Source of the DNA: Solirubrobacteraceae bacterium
GTDB taxonomy: Bacteria; Actinomycetota; Thermoleophilia; Solirubrobacterales; Solirubrobacteraceae
DNA length: 43,628 bases
Assembly: GCA_017744415.1 (NCBI GenBank)
Contig: JAGIBJ010000033.1
Span: 1-43,628 of the forward strand
Direction of reading: 5' to 3'
Shown piece after piece: positions 1 to 7,976 of the stretch (position 1 is the stretch's first letter; each line of letters starts with the position of its first letter). The translations under genes were made by a program, and so were the position numbers. Below the pieces are notes generated by a model. That model worked only from the letters and a program-made list of their open reading frames with translations, was not told the origin of the DNA and did no database searches.

Positions 1-2
1 CC

Positions 3-545
3 ACCGTGGCGCTCTCCCCGACCCCGGTCGCCACGCCGACTCCGGCTCCGACTACCGCGCCCACGCCGACCCCAGCGCCCACCACGACTCCGGCGCCGGC
101 GCCCACGCCGACCGTGGTCGCCAACTCCGGCAGTGGCGGGAGTCAGCACATGCTGCCCGAGTCGGTGAAGCTGCCGACGGGCTCGGCCACGCAGAGCGCG
201 GCGCTCGATCGTGATGCGCTCCTCACGCAGCGTCACGGCAACCTCTGCGTGAGCACGAACGTGCTCTCGATCAGGCTCGTGACGAAGAAGCGCACCAAGC
301 TCGCGAGGGCCATCTTCTGGATCGACGGCAAGCGGGTGCGCACCGTGAAGGGCAAGAAGCTCTACGTCTCGACGAAGACGAAGAAGCGCGTGCTGCGGGT
401 GCAGAAGTTCAAGAAGCTCCCCGCGGTGAAGTTCGTCTTCAAGGCGAACGTGCGGACGACGGGCGGCAAGACCTTCAAGCTCCGCCAGGTCTACTACCGG
501 TGCACCCCACCCAAGAAGGCGGCCAAGAGCCTTCCGGTGCGCTGA
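3..545 (+). CDS. C-terminal part of a secreted protein with Pro/Thr linker (5' end outside window)
   Basis: The reading frame is open at the window's left edge, so the gene almost certainly starts upstream; the GTG at base 6 is just a valine inside a repetitive stretch. The visible part begins with about 40 residues rich in Pro, Thr and Ala, a typical extended extracellular linker. A Gly/Ser spacer follows, then a basic domain of about 110 residues with two Cys (NLCVST near residue 77 and YYRC near the end) and many Lys. This architecture resembles the beta-sandwich tail domains of secreted Solirubrobacterales proteins (family-level impression, not a database match). A CTGGACC/GGTCCAG inverted repeat lies 16 nt after the stop. 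Function unknown; a surface or secreted role is inferred. Confidence 0.6.
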   Translation, partial: TVALSPTPVATPTPAPTTAPTPTPAPTTTPAPAPTPTVVANSGSGGSQHMLPESVKLPTGSATQSAALDRDALLTQRHGNLCVSTNVLSIRLVTKKRTKLARAIFWIDGKRVRTVKGKKLYVSTKTKKRVLRVQKFKKLPAVKFVFKANVRTTGGKTFKLRQVYYRCTPPKKAAKSLPVR

Positions 546-548
546 CCC

Positions 549-719
549 GTGAGCGTCATCCCTGGACCCGGTCACCCAAGTGGTCCAGCAACTCAATCAC
601 ATGATGTGCGCGGAGGACGGACAACACCATCGTGGTGCGTCCAGCGGTCCTCTGGGGTGCCGACAACCATGGGGGAAGTCACTCCGTCTTCCGGCCCATC
701 GAGAGTTCCCCCCAGCACG
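549..719 (+). other. Probable structured leader of the glycan operon
   Basis: The frame of the following GT2 gene is technically open from a GTG at 549, but codon bias is poor here and the DNA is full of inverted repeats. CTGGACC (562-568) pairs with GGTCCAG (582-588). GGACG (615-619) pairs with CGTCC (638-642) around an inner CACCA (625-629)/TGGTG (633-637) hairpin, and AGGAC (614-618) could instead pair with GTCCT (647-651). I read it as a terminator for the upstream gene plus a structured untranslated leader. No convincing -10 hexamer was found in it. Confidence 0.4.
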
Positions 720-1478
720 ATGCATGATGCCGCCCGGCTTGAGGCCGACGCCAACGTTCCCGACGTCACCGTCCTGATCCCCGCCTTCAACGAGGAGGAG
801 CGGCTCGGCGCGACCCTCGACGGGATCCTGGAGCACCCGACGCTCCAATCGGCCCAACTCGTCGTGATCGACGACGGAAGCACCGACGCCACCGTCGAGG
901 TCGCGCTGCGCCGGCTGCGTGATCATCCGCGGGCGCACATCCTCATGACCCCGAGCAACAAGGGCAAGGGGGCGGCGATCCGCAAGGGCGTCGTCGTCGC
1001 CCGGGGCCGCAAGGTGCTCTTCATGGACGCCGACCTCGCCACGAGCCTCGAGGCGGTCGACCCGATGATCGAGCGCCTCGACCACGCCGACATCGTCGTC
1101 GGCTCGCGCCGCGTGCCCGGCGCCGTCGTGCACGGCCGCTCGCGGTCTCGCACGATGATGAGCCACGCGTTCAGCGGCCCGGCCCGCCAGCTCGCAGGCA
1201 TCGGCGTGACCGACCCCCAGTGTGGCTTCAAGGGCTTCCGCGCGGAGGTGAGCAAGGAACTCTTCCGTCGCTCGATGTTCGACGGCTTCTCGATCGACGT
1301 CGAGATCCTGCTGATCGCGCAGAAGCTCGGCCTGCGCATCGAGGAGCTCCCGATCAACTGGCGCGCGGTCGAGGGCAGCAAGGTGCGCCCGCTGCGCGAC
1401 CCGATCCACATGGCCGCCGATCTCGCTCGCCTGCGCTACCGCCACCGGGCCACGCAGCCCGAGGGCGCGGTGGCGTGA
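720..1478 (+). CDS. Family 2 glycosyltransferase (dolichyl-phosphate-glucosyltransferase type)
   Basis: A 252-residue GT-A enzyme. The nucleotide-sugar fold opens with VTVLIPAFNEEERL, followed by VVIDDGSTD, the metal-binding MDADLA (a DxD motif) and QCGFKGFRA, all hallmarks of GT2 enzymes that charge polyprenyl phosphate with a sugar. No trailing membrane segments are visible, so it is probably cytosolic or membrane-associated. The start is uncertain: ATG 720 gives a family-like short N-terminus and good codon bias; ATG 669 (GGGGTG about 9 nt upstream) is an alternative; GTG 549 would translate a structured region. The stop overlaps the GTG of the next gene (GTGA), suggesting translational coupling. 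Inferred role: it makes the lipid-linked sugar donor or an early step for the glycan built by the downstream GT-C enzyme. Confidence 0.85.
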   Translation: MHDAARLEADANVPDVTVLIPAFNEEERLGATLDGILEHPTLQSAQLVVIDDGSTDATVEVALRRLRDHPRAHILMTPSNKGKGAAIRKGVVVARGRKVLFMDADLATSLEAVDPMIERLDHADIVVGSRRVPGAVVHGRSRSRTMMSHAFSGPARQLAGIGVTDPQCGFKGFRAEVSKELFRRSMFDGFSIDVEILLIAQKLGLRIEELPINWRAVEGSKVRPLRDPIHMAADLARLRYRHRATQPEGAVA

Positions 1479-2599
1479 GCGGGGCGACGCTGCAGACCTC
1501 GCTCTCCGTCGGGGTCGTCGCCTGGCGTGATCTCGCCAACCCGCGCGCGGGCGGTTCGGAGGTGGTCGTCGATGCCTACCTCCGCGGCCTCCAGGAGCGC
1601 GGCCACACGGTGAAGCTGATGTGTGGCGGGCCAGTGGGCCCGCGCGCCTACCCGGTGCACCAGATCGGTGGCACCTACTCGCAATACCTCCGCGCGCCGC
1701 TCGCTCACGCCCGCTGGATGCGCGGGATCGACGTGCTCCTCGACGTGCAGAACGGCATCCCGTTCTTCTCGCCGCTCTGGCGCCGCCGCCCGACCGTCTG
1801 CCTCGTGCACCACGTGCACACGCAGCAGTGGGCCCAGCACTTCCCGGCACCCGTCGCCGCGCTGGGCCGCACGCTCGAGGGCAGCTTGATGCCCGCCGTC
1901 TACCGCCGCACGCCGTACGTCGCGGTCTCACCCGGCACCGCGCGCGACCTCGGTGGCCTCGGTATCCCCACCGAGCAGATCACGGTCGTGCCGAACGGCG
2001 TCGATCCGTTCGAGCCGACCGATGCCCGCAGCAGTGAGCCGCTGTTCCTCGCGCTCGGCCGTGCCGTGCCCCACAAGCGGCTCGACCTGCTGCTGCGCCA
2101 CTGGGAGCGGGTGCGCCCCGCCACCGGCGGCAAGCTCGTGATCGCAGGCGACGGCCCCGAGCTGCCTCGCCTCCGTGCGCTCGCGGCAAACGATCCGAGC
2201 GTCGAGTTCACCGGCTCGATCAGCGAGGACGAGAAGCGCCGTCTGCTCTCCAGCGCATGGATGCTCGTGCATCCCGCCTCCCACGAGGGGTGGGGGATGG
2301 TGGTGCTCGAGGCCGGGCTCGGCCGCACGCCCACGCTCGCCTACGACGTGCCGGGCCTCTGCGACACCGTGCGTGACGGCATCACCGGCCGCCTGGTGAC
2401 CACCGACGACGCGTTCGCCAGCGCCTGGATCGAGATGGCGCGGGCGCCCGAGATCCGGGCGACGCTCGGGGACGCCGCTCGCGGATGGGCCCTCGGCTTC
2501 ACGTGGGATCGCACCGTCGCACGCCTGGAGCGGGTGCTCCTCGATGCCGCCTATGCGCCGCATCCCCAGCCCGCGCTCCCGGCCGTCGTCGGGACATGA
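1475..2599 (+). CDS. Family 4 glycosyltransferase (GT-B fold)
   Basis: A 374-residue retaining GT-B glycosyltransferase. The N-terminal half carries NPRAGGSEVVV, the Gly-rich acceptor-side loop. The C-terminal half has PNGVDP, the phosphate-contacting LALGRAVPHKRLD, and the E-x7-E donor motif in SHEGWGMVVLEA, as in GT4 enzymes. GTG at 1475 is chosen because it overlaps the previous stop (GTGA) and directly precedes the conserved N-terminal strand; the longer open frame upstream lies antisense-like within the GT2 gene and is spurious. No signal peptide, so cytosolic. It should add a sugar to a lipid-linked or envelope glycan precursor; donor and acceptor cannot be read from sequence. Its stop overlaps the next ATG (ATGA). 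Confidence 0.88.
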   Translation: MSGATLQTSLSVGVVAWRDLANPRAGGSEVVVDAYLRGLQERGHTVKLMCGGPVGPRAYPVHQIGGTYSQYLRAPLAHARWMRGIDVLLDVQNGIPFFSPLWRRRPTVCLVHHVHTQQWAQHFPAPVAALGRTLEGSLMPAVYRRTPYVAVSPGTARDLGGLGIPTEQITVVPNGVDPFEPTDARSSEPLFLALGRAVPHKRLDLLLRHWERVRPATGGKLVIAGDGPELPRLRALAANDPSVEFTGSISEDEKRRLLSSAWMLVHPASHEGWGMVVLEAGLGRTPTLAYDVPGLCDTVRDGITGRLVTTDDAFASAWIEMARAPEIRATLGDAARGWALGFTWDRTVARLERVLLDAAYAPHPQPALPAVVGT

Positions 2600-3789
2600 C
2601 CGCCCAGGCCGGGAGCATGGGCGACGTGCCCCGCGCCAGCCCCGCGCTCCGCGGACGATTCACCTTCCTGGGCTCGTCGCTCTCGGTCGGCGTCGCGGCG
2701 TTCATCATGCTGGCCGCGCTCGCCCACACCGGCTCGGACGGTGAGCTCGCGGCGGCCGCCGCCGTGATCGGGCTCTCGTTCGTGCTCGCCGTCGTGCCCG
2801 GTGCGATCCAGCTCCGAGCTGCCGCCCAATCCGCCGCCGGGGCGATGCAGGTGCAGCTGCCGGCGCGGTTCGTCGCGCTCTCCGCGGTGGGTTTCGCTGC
2901 GTTGTCCCCGGCGCTGGCCAAGGCCGTGCACGCTCCCACGCTTGCCGTCGTGCTGCTCGCGCCGGGGTACGGTGCCGCGTGTGTCGCGGCCGCGCAGCGC
3001 GGCCGCGCGATCGGCCGGGACGACCACCACGCGGCGAGCGTGAGCATGGCCGTCGAGGCCGGCGCGCGGCTCGCGGCCGGTGTCGCGCTGGGCCGCTGGC
3101 TCGGCGCCACCGGCCTCTCGGCGGCGCTGCTCCTCGGCAGCTTGGCGGCGGCGGTCGCGGGCCGCAGCGCCGGACGACCCGTGCCGGTCGCGGCCGCCGC
3201 CATGCTCTCGCCCGCGCTCTCCGTCGGGCTCCTGATGCTGCTCGTCAACCTCGATGCGTTCGCGGCGCCTCGCCTGCTCGGTGCCGCCGCGGCGGACGCC
3301 TACGCTGTGGCCGAGCTCCCGGCCCGCGGCGTGTTCTTCGCGCTCTTCGCCGTCAGCTGGCTCGCGGTGCCCACGGCGGTGCGTGCGACCACCACCCGCG
3401 CACTCCTCACGCCGCTCGCCGGTGTGGCCGGGCTGGGCGCCGCCGCGGGGCTTACGCTTCTGCTCGTGCGACCGCTCCTGCCGCTCGCGCTCGGAGATCC
3501 CGCTCCAGCCGCGGGCCTACTGGCCACCCTGGTCGCCGCGATGACCGTCGCGGCCACGCTGGCGACGGCGCTCGCCATGGCGGTCGCCCGGGGCATGCGC
3601 GCGCCGTGGGCGCCGACCCTCCTCGCCACCACCGGGCTCGCCGCCGCCGCCGCGGCACTGGAGCCGGCGGCCGAGGGACTCGCCGGCCTCGTGCTCATCG
3701 CCGCTGTCGCCGCGCTGCTCGCGACCGCCGGCGGGCTGCTGCGGACGACGCCTCCGGCCGTCGCCCACCCGTTGCCCGCGCTGCGGTGA
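2596..3789 (+). CDS. Polytopic membrane protein, Wzx/MOP flippase-like
   Basis: A 397-residue, very hydrophobic and Ala-rich protein with roughly ten or more membrane segments between residues 20 and 390. The segment around NLDAFAAPRLLG...AVAELPARGVFF resembles the central signature of polysaccharide exporters of the MOP/Wzx superfamily (an Asn-x-Asp helix followed by a membrane segment after an A/G-rich loop). That is a weak family assignment; a generic membrane protein remains possible. ATG 2596 overlaps the upstream stop (ATGA), and its own stop overlaps the downstream GTG (GTGA). Set between two cytosolic glycosyltransferases and an outward-facing GT-C enzyme, a role in flipping the lipid-linked glycan is the natural inference. 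Confidence 0.7.
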   Translation: MTAQAGSMGDVPRASPALRGRFTFLGSSLSVGVAAFIMLAALAHTGSDGELAAAAAVIGLSFVLAVVPGAIQLRAAAQSAAGAMQVQLPARFVALSAVGFAALSPALAKAVHAPTLAVVLLAPGYGAACVAAAQRGRAIGRDDHHAASVSMAVEAGARLAAGVALGRWLGATGLSAALLLGSLAAAVAGRSAGRPVPVAAAAMLSPALSVGLLMLLVNLDAFAAPRLLGAAAADAYAVAELPARGVFFALFAVSWLAVPTAVRATTTRALLTPLAGVAGLGAAAGLTLLLVRPLLPLALGDPAPAAGLLATLVAAMTVAATLATALAMAVARGMRAPWAPTLLATTGLAAAAAALEPAAEGLAGLVLIAAVAALLATAGGLLRTTPPAVAHPLPALR

Positions 3790-6700
3790 ACGCGGCAGCG
3801 CCGCGCTCGGCACGCGCAGCGCGCCCGCGCCGCCGCTGGCTCCTCGCCGGTGCCGCGGCGATGTTCGCGCTGGCGTTCGCGCAGGCGCCGGGAAAGATCG
3901 CGTTCGACACGAAGCTCGATCTGGTCCTCGACCCCGCCGGGTTCCTCCAGCGCGCGCTGCACCTGTGGGATGCCGCGGCCGGCTTCGGGCAGGTGCAGAA
4001 CCAGGCGATCGGTTACGCGTTCCCGATGGGGCCGTTCTTCGCGGCGGGCGATGCGGTCGGGCTCCCCGGCTGGGTCGTTCAGCGGCTGTGGCTCGGCGTC
4101 GTGCTCACCGCCGCGTTCTGGGGCATCGCGCGCCTCGCCGCTGCGCTGGAGATCGGGCGCGAGCGGGGCTGGCTGATCGGGGGCGTCGCCTACGCGCTCT
4201 CGCCGTTGTTCACGGGACTGATCGGATTCACCTCGGCCGCGGTGCTGCCGGCGGCGGTCCTGCCGTGGGTGCTGCTGCCGTTGATCGCGGGCGCCCGAGG
4301 CGAGCTCGACGCGCGCCGCGCCGCCATGCGCTCGGGCGTGGCCATCCTGGCGATGGGCGGGGTGAACGCCACCTCGGTGCTTGCGGTGCTCACGCTCCCT
4401 GGCCTCTACCTCCTCACCCGCACGCCCGGCCCGCGCCGTCGGCGGCTGATGGGGTGGTGGTTCGTGGCCGGCGCACTCTCGTGCCTCTGGTGGTTCGGCG
4501 CGCTGGTGTTCCAAGCGAAGTTCGGGCTCAGCATCGTCGACTACACCGAGACGCCGCAGGTGACGGAGTCGACCACCGCCGCCGCCGAGGTCATGCGAGG
4601 CGCCGGCAACTGGCTCGGCTACCTCAACCTCGGCACGCCGTGGGTGCCGGCGAGCTGGACCCTCGTGACGGCGCCCGGTGCGATCCTGGCGACGGCACTG
4701 GTGGTCGCGACGGGCCTCGCCGGCCTCATCGCCGCGCGGTTCACCGAGCGGCGCTTCGTCGCCGCCGCGTTCATCTTCGGCACGGTTGCCGTCGGCGCCG
4801 GCTACACGGGCGCGGCCGGTGGTTTGGCGAGCGGGACGGCGCTCGATCTGCTCGCGGGGCCGCTTGCGGCGTTCCGCAACGTCTACAAGTTCGAGCCGGT
4901 ACTGCTCGCCGCGTCGGCGCTCGGCATCGCGGCCGTGTCATCCCGATTCCGGGCACCGGCGGCGACTGCCGCGCTGCTGGCCGTGATCGCGGTCGGCGCC
5001 CTCCCCGTGTGGCGTGGCGAGGTGCCGACGCCCGGTGGCTTCAAGGCCGTGCCCGACTGGTGGACGCAGGCCGCGGACTGGCTCGGCGACCACTCGCCTG
5101 ACAACGCCACGCTGCTGCTGCCCGGCTCGGCCTTCGCGGAGAACACGTGGGGCCGGCCGATCGACGAGCCGATGCAGGCGCTCCAGGAGGGCCCGTGGGT
5201 CACCCGCACGCTCCAGCCGCTCGGCGGGATCGGCAGCACGCGCGTGCTCGACGACCTCGAGCGGCGCATCGTCCAACGCCGGGCCTCGCCGGGGCTGCGG
5301 GCGACCCTCCGCCGCGCCGGCATCCGGTACGTCGTTGCCCGCAACGACCTCGATTGGCGCCGCACCGGCGCACCTCGCCCGATCCTCGTCCGCGAGGCGC
5401 TGCGCAGCGCCGGGCTCTCGCGCGTGCGGCGATTCGGTCCGCCCGTGCGTGGTCTCGCGAGCACGGCGACGTTCCTCCCCGATCTCGGGATCGGCGAGCA
5501 GGAGGGCCGGCTGCGCATGATCGAGATCTACGAGGTCGACGCCGGCGCTCCACAGGTGACGACGACGGCCGTGCGCGCAGCGCCGACGGTGAGCGGCGGG
5601 CCGGAGTCGGTCGCGCAGCTCGGCGACTGGGGCATGACGACGACGACCTCGACGGTGCTCGCGGCCGACCTTCCCACGCAGGCCACCAGCGGCGCCTGGG
5701 TGGTGAGTGACGCGCTGCGCCGGGCCCGCACCGACTTCGGCCTCGTGCGCGACAACACGTCGTACACCCTCGCCGCGGGCGAGCTCGCCGCCGGAGCCAC
5801 GAGCACGCCCCAGTTCCTCACGCCCAACCTGCTCGGGCACGAGAGCGTGGCGCTGCCTCCCAACGTCGGCGGTTCGGTGACGGCCTCGTCCTACGGCTCG
5901 TGGCTCCTGCAACTCCCCGAGCTCCAGCCCGGCAACGCGTTCGACCGCAACGCCGACACCGTCTGGGTCGCCGGCGACGACCGCACCTCGCAAGGGCAGT
6001 GGGTGCAGGCCACCCTTCCGGCGACGCGGAGCGTCGAAGGCATGCAGGTGCGGCTGCTGCGCGAGGGCAAGTTCCGGCCGCGCATCGTGCGCCTGCGCGT
6101 GATCACCGATGGCGGCACGCGCATCACCAACCTCCGCGATACCGAGGCGCTGCAGCCCGTGAACGTGGCCCCCGGCATCACGCGCCGCGTGCGGGTGGTG
6201 CTCGACGGCGTGGTCGGCGAGCGGCGCGGCGCGATCGGCGCCGGGCTGCGCGACGTCTACCTCCCGAGCAACGTCGGCGTCCGCCGGTTCGTCGCCCCCG
6301 CGCAGGAGCCACTGCTGCTCGCCCGGGCCCGCGACGAAGCGACCGATCCCACGTTCCTCTTCACCCGCCTCACCGCCGACCCGTTCGACCTGCTCCGGCG
6401 CGACGAGGAGCCGCAGCTACGCCGCGAGTTCATCGTGCCGACGAGCGCGAGCTTCACGGTGAGCGCGACCGTCGACCCAGTCCCCGGGCCGCGGCTCGAC
6501 GCCGTGCTCAGCCGTACCCGCGGGCTGCGGGTGCAGGCGACGTCGTCCTACGGCGGGCAGCCGCGCTACCAAGCGACGAACGCCTTCGACGGCACCGCGG
6601 ACACCTCGTGGATCGCGGCGCCGGCGGTCGCCCAGTCGCTCCGCACACCGTCGGTGCCCGGGCTCTCATCGACGGCTTCGGGCCGGGCGACCTTCCATGC

Positions 6701-7976
6701 GTCGCCGGTGCCCTCGGTGGTCGACGATGCTCCGGCGATCGAGCTGCGGTGGCACGGTGCTCCGCGCACGTTCAGCAGTGTTCGGGTCGTGCCTCCGCGT
6801 GGTTTCGCGGTCGCTCCGGAGCAGCTCCGGATCACCACCGCCGGGGGGACGGTGCGCGATGTCGACGTGCGCGCCGGCGGGCTCGTGCGGTTCCCCGCGA
6901 TCCGCGCACGCGCACTCACGATCACATTCCCCGAGATCGCCCGCCGCTCGACGAACGGGCCGGACGGCCGACGCATCCCGCTGCCGGTCGGTGCGGCCGA
7001 GATCGACTTCCCGGCGCTTCGCGACCAGCGCACGATCGCGCTCCCGCCAAAGCTCCACGTCGCCTCGCGCTGTGGCGACGGCCCAATGCTGATGGTCGAC
7101 GACCGGCCGGTGCGCACGCGCGTGCTCACCAGCGCGGGCGCGGCCGTGTCGCTCGAGCCGGCTCGCGCAGAGATCTGCGGCGCGTCGTCGCTGCGCCTCA
7201 CGGCGGGCACGCACGCGATCCGTGGCGGAGGCACCTCGCCGTTCGTGCTCACGGCCCTGCGCCTCGCGCCCGAGGGCAGCGCGGCAGCCACGCCAGCGGC
7301 CGGCGATCCGCGCCGAGCAACGATCCGTCGGTGGGACGTGACCAGGCGAACGGTGGCCGTGGGCGCGGGCGCCGACACGTACCTCGCGCTCCACGAGAAC
7401 TTCAACGCCGGGTGGGAGGCGACGCTCGACGGGCGCGCGCTTACGCCGCAGCGGCTCGATGGCTGGCAGCAGGGGTTCGTCGTGCCCGCGGGGAAGGCCG
7501 CGATGGTGGAGCTCACGTATGCCCCCGACCGTGGTTTCCGCAAGGCGCTGCTCGGTGGCTTTGCGCTCGTGCTCGGCCTCTTCATGCTCGCGCTGCTGCC
7601 CGCCCGAGCGGGCGCCGCGCGCTTCGCGGCGCTGGCGCCGGCGACGCTGCCGGCTGGTCGCCGGCGCTGGCCGTTCGTGGCCCTCGGCGCGGTCGTCGTG
7701 GCGCTCGTGTCGTGGCCGGTGCTGCTCGCGCTGCCGCTCCTCTGGCGCGTCGCCGACGGTCCGCGCGGGCTGCGGCGCCTCGCAGGTCTCGCGGCGGGCG
7801 GGCTCGTCATGAGTGCCGGGATCACGGCGGTCGCCCAGTCGCCGTTCTCGGGCGATGGCAACGGTGCCTTCAGCTGGGCGGCGCAGCTCCTCGCGACGCT
7901 CGCGCTCGCTGCCCTCGTCGTCGCCGTGCTCCGCCAGCCCGACGCGGCACCGGAGCCGTCGGAGGCGGTGACATGA
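3786..7976 (+). CDS. AftD-like alpha-(1->3)-arabinofuranosyltransferase (DUF3367 family, GT-C)
   Basis: A 1396-residue membrane glycosyltransferase, matching the roughly 1400 residues of mycobacterial AftD. Residues about 15-430 form a multi-helix GT-C core with the family motif DTKLDLVLDPAGFLQRALHL near residues 40-60 and QNQAIGYAFPMGPFF. A long extracytoplasmic part follows with two discoidin-like (F5/8 type C) modules: GNAFDRNADTVWVAGD near residue 715 and YQATNAFDGTADTSWI near 930. Several membrane helices close the protein (about 1250-1390). GTG 3786 is chosen because it overlaps the previous stop and precedes a basic stretch and the first helix; the frame is open far upstream but only as a shadow. 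In mycobacteria AftD branches arabinan of arabinogalactan and lipoarabinomannan using decaprenyl-phospho-arabinose; the acceptor here is unknown. Confidence 0.88.
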   Translation: MNAAAPRSARAARPRRRWLLAGAAAMFALAFAQAPGKIAFDTKLDLVLDPAGFLQRALHLWDAAAGFGQVQNQAIGYAFPMGPFFAAGDAVGLPGWVVQRLWLGVVLTAAFWGIARLAAALEIGRERGWLIGGVAYALSPLFTGLIGFTSAAVLPAAVLPWVLLPLIAGARGELDARRAAMRSGVAILAMGGVNATSVLAVLTLPGLYLLTRTPGPRRRRLMGWWFVAGALSCLWWFGALVFQAKFGLSIVDYTETPQVTESTTAAAEVMRGAGNWLGYLNLGTPWVPASWTLVTAPGAILATALVVATGLAGLIAARFTERRFVAAAFIFGTVAVGAGYTGAAGGLASGTALDLLAGPLAAFRNVYKFEPVLLAASALGIAAVSSRFRAPAATAALLAVIAVGALPVWRGEVPTPGGFKAVPDWWTQAADWLGDHSPDNATLLLPGSAFAENTWGRPIDEPMQALQEGPWVTRTLQPLGGIGSTRVLDDLERRIVQRRASPGLRATLRRAGIRYVVARNDLDWRRTGAPRPILVREALRSAGLSRVRRFGPPVRGLASTATFLPDLGIGEQEGRLRMIEIYEVDAGAPQVTTTAVRAAPTVSGGPESVAQLGDWGMTTTTSTVLAADLPTQATSGAWVVSDALRRARTDFGLVRDNTSYTLAAGELAAGATSTPQFLTPNLLGHESVALPPNVGGSVTASSYGSWLLQLPELQPGNAFDRNADTVWVAGDDRTSQGQWVQATLPATRSVEGMQVRLLREGKFRPRIVRLRVITDGGTRITNLRDTEALQPVNVAPGITRRVRVVLDGVVGERRGAIGAGLRDVYLPSNVGVRRFVAPAQEPLLLARARDEATDPTFLFTRLTADPFDLLRRDEEPQLRREFIVPTSASFTVSATVDPVPGPRLDAVLSRTRGLRVQATSSYGGQPRYQATNAFDGTADTSWIAAPAVAQSLRTPSVPGLSSTASGRATFHASPVPSVVDDAPAIELRWHGAPRTFSSVRVVPPRGFAVAPEQLRITTAGGTVRDVDVRAGGLVRFPAIRARALTITFPEIARRSTNGPDGRRIPLPVGAAEIDFPALRDQRTIALPPKLHVASRCGDGPMLMVDDRPVRTRVLTSAGAAVSLEPARAEICGASSLRLTAGTHAIRGGGTSPFVLTALRLAPEGSAAATPAAGDPRRATIRRWDVTRRTVAVGAGADTYLALHENFNAGWEATLDGRALTPQRLDGWQQGFVVPAGKAAMVELTYAPDRGFRKALLGGFALVLGLFMLALLPARAGAARFAALAPATLPAGRRRWPFVALGAVVVALVSWPVLLALPLLWRVADGPRGLRRLAGLAAGGLVMSAGITAVAQSPFSGDGNGAFSWAAQLLATLALAALVVAVLRQPDAAPEPSEAVT

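Noticed and set aside
597..1931. Long minus-strand open frame of 444 codons across the GT2 and GT4 genes
   Set aside because: It is Arg/Ala/Gly-rich without motifs, a typical antisense shadow in high-GC DNA, and lies opposite two clear glycosyltransferase genes.
2979..3785. Upstream in-frame extension of the AftD-like gene
   Set aside because: The 269 extra codons are Arg-rich shadow of the flippase-like gene; the family N-terminus begins right after GTG 3786, which overlaps the previous stop.
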